From Riptortus pedestris (lineage: Eukaryota > Arthropoda > Insecta > Hemiptera > Alydidae), in assembly GCA_019009955.1 (NCBI GenBank), contig CM032228.1:75317501-75381500 (forward strand): a DNA stretch of 64,000 nucleotides, given 5' to 3'. Positions within the stretch are counted from its first letter, which is position 1. The number at the start of each line of letters is the position of its first letter. The position numbers were made by a program, and so were the translations under genes. Below are positions 56,535 to 64,000 of the stretch, one piece after another. A model generated the notes under the pieces. The model was not told the DNA's origin. It made no database searches and saw nothing but the letters and a program-made list of their open reading frames with translations.

Positions 56535-57893
56535 TACAATTTAAAGTTCTATACCTCTAAAAAAAACACCCTTTACATTTGTCTGTTAACGCCCGGGCGG
56601 CCGCAATCTTACGAAACTCGATATTTAAACGTTTTATGTAAAATTTAAGATGAAGTTCGTTAGTGGCTGAAATCCGACCAGTGGGAGAGGCGGGGATTTA
56701 CAGGGAGGAATTTTGAAAATTCACAATATCTTCGTTATTGTGCGTCGGGTTGAAAAATGATATAGAATCAATATTTATGCAGATGTAATGTTTTATGAAT
56801 GTTATGTACAATGTTTTCTCTATATTGAATATTAACGGAAATATTTCCACATTTTAGGTTTCGGTCATCAGTAAACCCCCACTTCTATTAATGACATAAT
56901 AAAAATAAGCATATATATTATGAAGCACATCATTCCAGGGTTAAATACCAAATATGGTTTTCATTGAACTATTACGTTGTGAAAAACATGCAAATGCGTT
57001 GCATGATGAGTATTCATATGGAATATCATACTTTGCCGCTATCCCCATTTCTCTTAACCAAATTTTTGATGAAATCTTTTGCTTGTATTACGGTAATGGC
57101 TTCTGAATCGTCCTTAGTTATTTGTGCACATATTTCGAAAGGTTTTATTATGTCCTATGATTTAGAGAAAAAAATAACGTTTTTCTAAAGTGCCTATCTA
57201 TCCTAGTGGGAGTTTCGATTTAAGAAGAATAAGCATGTCATAGAATTTGAATTCTCTAGAGGCGACAATTGTCTCTTTGATCTTTATGAAAAAAAATCAT
57301 ATAAATTATTTAAATAGTGATTAAAATTGTTGGTTAACTTAACAAATTATCTGAGGTTGTGTCTTGTATATTAACCGAGATATTTGCATTTTCCAGTTTT
57401 TAGCCTTCAGTAAACCCCCACTTCTACTCGTTTTACGTAAACAATTCTCTGTTATATAATAAATCACATTGCTCGAAGCTTAAATACTTATACGTGATAC
57501 ATGCATATATGTTCTGGTTACTCCCGCACCCAAGCCTTACGTTCTTGGACTACTAAAATGTTATTGATTGAGATAAAAATTATTCTGATTCATTATAAGT
57601 TACAGTGCTAGATATAGTAAATAGTTTTCAATAAAATTAATATGTTATATTCTGATAACATTAATATGTTATATATTTCAGTAATTGTTTTTCTTTCCGG
57701 TAAAAGGTTGGCAGACCTGTTTGTATACATTCTAGACGCTTCCCGTTTTCGGAAGTTTTCTTATTATCATTTGTATTTATTCACTTAATATTGACATGCT
57801 GTTATGTTACCAGTATGTAGATGTATCTATTGTTAAACTTCACGAGGGAAATGTGCTTAGTTTACACAGCCCCTGCATTGCCCTGTACTTTAT

Positions 57894-58601
57894 TTTATAA
57901 CTGTAAGTGAAGATCCGGTTCACGAATTTCATTTAAAAAAATTAAATTTAATCAACCCTTAAGAATAATGATGATTGCATTAGAAACCATTATTGATTCA
58001 TAGGGGCCAAATGTTTATTGTCTTTTTTTCATGGTTTAGTTTCTAAACTATAATAAAGCCTCCCAAATCTTAGCGCAGCTTGTTAATAAAATCGTCTATG
58101 GTTGAATATAACAAAATGGTGTGGTTAGTAATAACAGCAGCATTTCCTTTTTCAATATCTTTTTTGACTTTTTAATGTAAAGGATCTTAATAAAGTAAAA
58201 TAATTAGAAGTTAATATTATACTAAGTCTTCCATATATAGGGCGATTAAATTATAAGACTCTAAGGAAAGCGTGCCAAGTGAATAAATTATCAATGTTCA
58301 TGCGGCGCAAATACTTAAATATTTGATGAGGCTATTGTCTAAAAATTTAGAGAGTTTCTAGTTGGTCCCTGAATAGTGTAATTGAAAAAGTTAAGGGGGT
58401 TGCATAATGCGTCATCTGTAATCAATGAAATCAGTAATTGTTTATTTTGTGGAGGTCCCTTCCAGGCCAGGGCTTGGATCAATAACCACCCACAGCTGGG
58501 AGCCTGGCTCTAGGATTCCATCCTTTATAGATCTCCCTATCTCAAATCAAACCACCTACATTTCCAATATATTGATTTCGAGACCATGTTCGTGCCGCTC
58601 A
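57894..58601. other. No recognisable gene
   Basis: Unassigned AT-rich sequence. Confidence 0.5.
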
Positions 58602-58795
58602 TTATTTATTCATTAACGCCCACTTTATGACAGTAAGACTAATCGGGAAGGGTTGTCTACAGGTTACCACCCTTTTATAGCTAGGATGTGACTAAGGATT
58701 TTATTTAAGGAGTTCGTCACTAAATAAATTCCCCTAGGTTTATCAAGTGAGATTAAGACCAAAGCATCAACTCACATGACGAACCTCTGCCCTAT
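58602..58795 (-). mobile_element. SINE copy 11
   Basis: On plus: TTAACGCCCACTTTATGAC, AGACTAATCGGGAAGGGTTG, ACCACCCTTTTATAGCTAGG, GAGTTCGTCACTAAATAAAT and a head region GACCAAAGCATCAACTCACA. Nearly full length in reverse; the tRNA-like head is decayed around box B. Confidence 0.8.
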
Positions 58796-59131
58796 TTTTT
58801 AGAGAAATGTTGAATGTGATCGCCATTCCCTCAGTAAAATGTACATTGAAAGTCAACTTTCACCTCATCAATGTGGCATCATCAGCCAGAACAGGTCCTA
58901 AAGGTGGGCCTTACTTCCAAAACAAAACTCTTTTTTATTTTTAATATATTTGTAGATGGCAGAGAAATCGCGGCTTGAACTTTGTCTTGCTTTGAAGTTA
59001 TGAATTGTTTTTAGATATTTTAAACGAAAGTACATTAAAGTTTATTTTAAAGAAATTTACTAAGTTGCTGAAAATTAAACTTATATTTATTTTTTTCTTG
59101 TAATAGTTTTGCATTTAAAGAATCTTTTATC
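58796..59131. other. No recognisable gene
   Basis: AT-rich gap between two oppositely oriented SINE copies. Confidence 0.45.
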
Positions 59132-59295
59132 AGGTGAGCCATCTCAGCTAAGACGTTGGTCTTAGTTCACTTGGTAAGCCTGGAGTTACGGATTCGATTC
59201 CTATAAAGCAAATAAGAATTTATTTAATGACCAACTAATTAAATAAAGTTTTCAGCTAAACTCTGGCTAAAGAAGGATGCGACCTGCTCTTTTAT
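59132..59295 (+). mobile_element. SINE copy 12
   Basis: Head CAGGTGAGCCATCTCAGCTA and AAGACGTTGGTCTTAGTTCA, box B ACGGATTCGATTCC, AGAATTTATTTAATGACCAA and CTCTGGCTAAAGAAGGATGC. The last 60 bp of the 3' end are missing. Confidence 0.75.
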
Positions 59296-59792
59296 TAACA
59301 GTAGTATTATAATTTGAACGTTTATAAATCAAATTTCTACAATATTTAAGTTATAAAAATAATGCGGAAATATCTAGTGCACATATAAAATGGACAAAAT
59401 ATTGCAAGATTAATATAACTGATTCATTAAAGTAATCTTTGTATTAAGTTAGGCGTTTTTCTACATACATTTTAATTCTTTCCCAAAATAAATCATTTTA
59501 TTTTTCTGAGTGAAATTATCTTAATGAATATCTTTTGTTCCAACAGCACATGAAGGGCCAAGCCCAGCCACACTGCTGGGGTCAGTGGTTAACCTCATGT
59601 GTTTTGTGTTTTGCGGCATTAAAGAACAGTAATCCCTTCTTCTTAATACAAATGCCAAATCTGCATAAATATTATTTTTTATTATTATGATTGAAAACAC
59701 AGGGGTATTTCCGATTAACGTCTTTAAAGTATTGTTATTTTTATGTTTTATTCCTTATTATATAAATATAAAAAGTGAATTCGAAATTTATC
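59296..59792. other. No gene; possible retroelement tail at 59540-59650
   Basis: GGCCAAGCCCAGCCACACTG and GTGTTTTGCGGCATTAAAGA resemble SINE/LINE 3' ends of the 'GTGGCGTTAAAxAC' type, but the fragment is short. Confidence 0.3.
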
Positions 59793-59839
<47 letters not shown>

Positions 59840-59890
59840 GCGCGCGCGCACGCACGCACACACACACACACACGCACGCTAACGCGCACA
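59793..59890. repeat. (TA)n-(CG)n-(CA)n compound microsatellite
   Basis: TA run, then ACGCGCGCGCGCACGCACGC and a CA run, next to the 3' end of Helitron copy 4. Confidence 0.9.
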
Positions 59891-59906
59891 CTTTTATATT
59901 CATAGA

Positions 59907-61530
59907 CTAGCTAAGGTACCCAGCATCGCTTGGGAAATCATTTGAGACTGAATGATGATGGTATGTTATCTCGTCAAGGCTTCAATGATTACAACTACAA
60001 TTCCCGTCTGGGCGTATTGTTTTCCCGTAAGGGTCATGTAGGGGACTTATAAAATTGAAATTTTATATTTGAAGAATACATGAAAATATGTCCCTAATAC
60101 ATCCCTCTCCACTGTTAGCTTCCCGACAACTTTCGCTCCCTCTTGAGTGTTATCATCATTACATTACTTAAATTATTAATTCAAAACATTAAAAAAATCG
60201 CATTTTCTAGTAATTTATATACCTGGTGTAAATAAACCCAGGAAACAGTGACACCCAAAAATAATTTAATTAATATTCTAAAAGCGAGGAGAGGGGAAAG
60301 AGATCGTAGCCTTTCCTGACGCCTCAAATCATATTGAGTTTAAACTCATATTTTCTTTCGTCATAATGACATTACGAAGCAACGTTTAATAATTATAGAT
60401 AGTACATTGTCATTTCAATAACGCCAACATATCGGAGGAAATAAAATAATATATACCACAATTAAAAAGTTTATTTCGCAAAACATTTGCTATCACAGGT
60501 GGTGTAAATTCAGCATGATTTTGTTTAAGCAACACGTTATACAAAAGAAATAATCGAAATCCTCTTATAGTTAAAATTTTTATTGGATACAAATAACCAA
60601 GGTATTTTCTAATAAAAATAAACAGTAAATGAGGAGGCTAGGGGCGGAGATTTATAACCTACCAAATCCGAAGCATACTTAGAACTATCATATAAGTCTA
60701 AATAAATAACGTCATTTTCCATAATAAAATTTAATTAATAACACTTTAATCAGTAAAAATAAAATTGTTGACTCACGCCATACTTTTTGCGTACATCTGG
60801 TGTATAATGCGTTGTACGATAAAAGTGAAAATAACAAAAGTTAAAAACCAATCGGAAACATAGTACGGCGATTTTTATATTATTACGCACACAAATATAT
60901 ATAAGACCAGTCAGACGTTGTCTTGCATGATATTTCAAGCGATTATGATATTAAATTTAATAATGTTATGTTTAAAACAAAAGCTGCTTTTAATAACACA
61001 AAAACAACTTTTGTTATGTGAACGTTTGCCTAAAATCAAATAGAAAATGAAATATCGCGAATTTTTTATTCAGGCCTCACTTATAACCCCCACTCCCGTT
61101 TGAATCTAAAAAAATTAATATAGCTTATAATCACGGAAGAATTAATGCTAATTTACATATAGAGTATTGTTAAGTTCGGTTACATCGGTAGTGCCCAATA
61201 AAATTGTTGGCTCCCACTTTAATATTTTAGTGTATTTCTCGTTTATACTTTGTTATACGTGATATAAGTGCACATAAGAAAAGTAAATAACAAAATAAAC
61301 AACTTTTATACTGCGCATATTTGCCGAAAAACCAATAGGAAACGAAATATCGTTATTTTTAATTTTAGGCCTCCCTTGCAACCCCCACTCTTGCTTCATC
61401 TGCCGGGCTGATTTGTGAATCTAAACCGTCCAGGACATCACCCGACCGCATACAAAAAAATTCATTCAAACCGGTCCAGCCGTTTAGGAGGAGTTCAGTG
61501 ACATACACACGTACAGTAGAATTATATATT
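59907..61530 (-). mobile_element. Non-autonomous Helitron, copy 4
   Basis: Minus-strand 3' end at 59907: on plus CTAGCTAAGGTACCCAGCAT then CGCTTGGGAAATCA, the hairpin plus CTAG, with A before it. It holds two of the 295-bp units (markers ACCCCCACTCCCG near 61085 and ACCCCCACTCTTG near 61380). The 5' end region (61395-61530) differs from the other copies: on minus it reads GTCACTGAACTCCTCCTAAA and CGGCTGGACCGGTTTGAATG. This suggests a different 5' module joined to the same body. Exact 5' end uncertain. Confidence 0.75.
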
Positions 61531-61531
61531 T

Positions 61532-61533
<2 letters not shown>

Positions 61534-61582
<49 letters not shown>
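61534..61582. repeat. (CA)n microsatellite
   Basis: About 23 CA units next to the 5' end of Helitron copy 4. Confidence 0.95.
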
Positions 61583-61584
<2 letters not shown>

Positions 61585-61665
61585 TATATCTATATAGAGC
61601 CAAGCACAACAAAAAATAAATGTCATGTGGCTTGTCCGAAAAGGAGGAAACGTAAAAGAAATATT

Positions 61666-62130
61666 AAGTCCGTCACGCAGAGGCTGCGTAAACTACGCAG
61701 ATTTCCCACGGGAAGGTTTAAAACAGATAAATCTACATACTGGCAACGCCACAGTGAATGGTAAGGGAATAAATACAAACTGTAATAAGAAATCATTCAG
61801 TCAATTTACAAGTTGATAATATCTATACAGAAAGCGTCTGAATTATAAACATAAACGACAGCAAACTTCACAGCGCTGAATAGATAGAATTGTTCTAGAC
61901 TGGAAAGATGAACAATTAATGAAATATATCTGAATATAACATATTAATTTTATTGAAAACCATTTACTATAGCTAGTGGAGTAATTTGAAATGAATCAGA
62001 AAAATTTCTTTCTCAATCACTCAGATTTTAGTAATCCAAGAACAAAAGAAGGGAGGTTTGTATTTGTTCGTATCTAGTATAATGAAACTTTGTTATTATT
62101 GTAATTGTTGTCCCTTAAGGGAAATCTGCT
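61666..62130 (-). mobile_element. HINE copy J, short and lacking the microsatellite
   Basis: The 3' end on minus (plus: AAGTCCGTCACGCAGAGGCT, GCGTAAACTACGCAGATTTC, CC) and the 5' end (plus: CCCTTAAGGGAAATCTGCT at 62112-62130) are both present only 465 bp apart. The interior matches the 3'-proximal part of copies B and G. The central microsatellite block is deleted, so both ends survive on a mini-element. Confidence 0.75.
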
Positions 62131-63085
62131 AAAAAATAAAATAAAATCTCCCCTAGTGAACAAGGTTTTATTAGAATATTTTCATTAAGGGATCCATTAG
62201 CTAAAATGGAAGTTCTCATAACACGATTTAATATCTACCTGATCAAGCTGTTATAAACAGAGACAGAGATGGTGCTTCCCTATGTGGTTCTAATAAGTGT
62301 TTTTGGAGGTTTGGAAAGTTTCTCTTGATTATGTTATTGTCTTCTTCAATTATTCTCACAGTCCAGAAATTAAAATTTTGTGTGTGGTATGTGAGGGAGA
62401 TTTTGTTTCTCCGGTATTTGTATAGCCGTTTTAACAATTCCTTCTACTCCCCCATGTATATTTTTTTTTTTTAATAAAGTCTCATGTAGGACATTCCCTC
62501 ATATTTTATTAGAAGTATGTTATATGATGAGACGTATGTTCTCACTCCCTATCTTGGCTGGCCTATGAGTAATGGCTTTTATTGTGCATATTATTGCTCT
62601 GTCTTTTTTGTGGTTTTTTGGCAGGCTGGAATCTTGAACCGTCGCACACTGGAGCGAGTGATAGGGTAAGCCGGAGAATATTGATTCTGGTGTCATTTTA
62701 AAGCACATCGAATACTCTATTGAACTACCTCATCAGCAATTTTTTAAGCAACTTTGCCAGATGCGATACAACGGTAGGATGAATTTTAAATGTGTACATA
62801 CAGATTATGTATCGCTTACTAAGTAGAGAATTGTGATTTATAGACACATAATATCAACATATGTGTTATAAATTTTTATTTTTTAATAAATTGAAGTTCA
62901 CAAAAGCAATACTAAAGTTGTAAACAAAAATATATCTAGAATAGAAATTAAAAAAAAAAAAAAATCTATGTATTTAATTTAATAATGAGAATTTGTAAGC
63001 TGGAAGAATATCTAACATTTCTAAAATTTCAAATGTTTTTTTATTTTTCAATTAGAAGTTCTTTTACTTCCGAAGATATTGTTTC
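62131..63085. other. No recognisable gene
   Basis: AT-rich with T and A runs near 62460 and 62950. Frames are short and unassigned. It is the 3' flank of the minus-strand gene that follows. Confidence 0.45.
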
Positions 63086-63791
63086 TTAGCGATCGCTATC
63101 GTTGTTAAGTGTTGGCCTTAAATGTGATATTAAAGGGTCTGAATTAATTAACAAATTATTCAGGATATCTCTGTTGGTAGCCGTCCTTGAAAATTTTCTT
63201 GAAAAAGATTCTCTGTATGCGCGGAAGTATTTATGGTTAGCCTCCTGAGCATCTTCTGAGAGCATACCAATTGGTACAATAGCGTGTTTGACTATTTCCG
63301 GGCCATGTATTAACAGTTTGTGAACTGTTACTGGCATGTAATACCATCCATACAAATCCACAAATATCTCAGCTGTTTCTCTTGTAAACTTTTCAAACTT
63401 TTCAGTAATGATCAAAGCGTTGGACGATATTGCTTGCAAAATAATAGAAAACCGTTTAATTAAATTTACATCTATTCCTGTGATTGACCCCGAAATGTGA
63501 GGAAACGCAAAAAACTTACGCTCCGTGTTTCCGTCATTAGATGTACCCAATCCTTGGTTCACTCGGTCAACGATTAATCCCATTTTTTCCCTAAAATCAC
63601 TAATGATTTTCGTTTGTCTTTGTTGGAGAAGTTCTTTATGAACTTGGGACCGAAAACTCCACGATTTGAAATCTAATCGATATGCAATGTGGAGAAGGCA
63701 TTCAAAGCTCCTTATCCAGCAATGAAGAGTAGATAGTCCAAAACGAAAAAGGACCGTTAAAATATTTAGACAAGAAAAACACGTATTTAAC
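63086..63791 (-). CDS. Unnamed, probably transposon-associated protein (partial)
   Basis: Open on minus from about 63791 to the stop at 63086, about 235 codons. An internal Met at 63583 gives 165 aa, but the family match begins upstream (LSTLHCWIRSFECLLHIAYR, about 63725), so the true protein starts further 5' and is truncated by a stop at about 63792. Blocks: MGLIVDRVNQGLGTSNDGNT, LIKRFSIILQAIS, DLYGWYYMPVTVHKLLIHG, IGMLSEDAQEANHKYFRAYR, ESFSRKFSRTATNRDILNNL and SDPLISHLRP. I recall this combination from uncharacterised proteins scattered in arthropod and cnidarian genomes, often next to transposons. Function unknown. No catalytic motif is assigned. The uninterrupted frame makes it one of the two best-preserved coding pieces here. 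Confidence 0.55.
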
Positions 63792-64000
63792 TATTTTTTC
63801 GAACGTGAATGGCTGCGTCAATTGCGTAGAGGAGGAGGCGTTTTACACCGTACGTAGTTGGGAAAGGTCCGCGGGAGGTCTTCCGCACCTAAAAGTGCGG
63901 GGGGGGGGGTGTTAACACTAAAAGTAAAATATTTAACGAATAGGCAAGTTTAGGCAAGATCTGACGACGTTGTAAATAAGACAATATACTCCTAAAAGCA
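63792..64000. other. Upstream flank of the minus-strand gene
   Basis: Locally GC-richer, with a G-run at 63900-63909. No further coding recognised; the window ends here. Confidence 0.4.

Larger units (their letters stand above)
55923..57893 (+). mobile_element. HINE copy I (long subfamily), interrupted
   Basis: The 5' end is AGCAGGTTTCCCATAAGAGA. The mid block GTCTGTTAACGCCCGGGCGG resumes at 56579 after the IS630 insertion, and the 3' end GGGAAATGTGCTTAG with a decayed hairpin lies near 57847-57893. The interior is longer than in other copies and holds two diverged repeats of a segment with AGTAAACCCCCACTTCTA (about 56820-56960 and 57365-57490), a tandem-like internal expansion. Without the insertion it is about 1.48 kb. 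No protein is encoded. Confidence 0.75.

Noticed and set aside
58850..58905. Another hammerhead (minus, CTGATGA ... GAAAG)
   Set aside because: Stem II would have at most 3 weak pairs and no cleavage triplet follows in the right place.
62700..62740. Hammerhead-like CTGATGAGG on minus
   Set aside because: No GAAA and no stem II within range.

Overview
This is an AT-rich window from a eukaryotic nuclear genome, made almost entirely of decayed transposable elements. I found no host protein-coding gene, no rRNA gene and no functional tRNA gene. Element types (Helitrons, Helentron-type INEs, a tRNA-derived SINE, a Penelope-like element, an R2/R4-type LINE, several APE-type LINEs, a Mag-like Ty3/gypsy element, mariner/IS630, hAT and piggyBac-like pieces), long (TA)n microsatellites and the protein flavours point to an invertebrate, most likely an arthropod. 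That placement is an inference.

Layout. 0.6-1.6 kb: Helitron (minus) beside a mariner transposase scrap. 3.4-4.4 kb: about 47 copies of a 19-bp minisatellite. 5.1-5.4 kb: hAT-like MITE. 6.65-7.95 kb: complete non-autonomous Helitron. 8.3-10.6 kb: hammerhead-like RNA motifs beside two inverted Helentron-type INEs (called HINE here). 11.2-11.6 kb: nested SINEs. 13.3-14.6 kb: HINE fragments. 16-19.3 kb: broken APE-type LINE. 19.6-21.8 kb: an RNase H-bearing LINE cut up by SINEs, a HINE tail and a hammerhead-like motif. 21.96-22.98 kb: the longest open frame (339 aa), the C-terminal endonuclease region of an R2/R4-type LINE abutting a (TAA)n SINE tail. 28.5-30.7 kb: largest Helitron. 31.2-36.9 kb: a duplication whose second copy shows the empty site of a HINE. 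38.0-40.1 kb: an inverted partial duplication of an unnamed, probably transposon-borne gene. 42.8-44.1 kb: Jockey/CR1-like reverse transcriptase. 47.0-51.4 kb: Mag-like gypsy element carrying a 48-bp perfectly palindromic TTAA-flanked insertion. 53.6-54.5 kb: Penelope-like reverse transcriptase cut by a SINE. 55.1-55.5 kb: LINE C-terminus. 55.9-57.9 kb: long HINE with an IS630 deletion derivative inside. 59.9-61.5 kb: Helitron. 61.7-62.1 kb: short HINE. 63.1-63.8 kb: a second unnamed gene family, open over about 235 codons.

The genes do not act together as a pathway; the order of insertions is the main story. Several nestings can be read directly: a SINE in an older SINE, a SINE in the Penelope element, a mariner derivative in a HINE, a palindromic micro-element in gypsy pol, and a HINE in a duplicated segment. 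All family assignments come from reading motifs by eye, without database searches.
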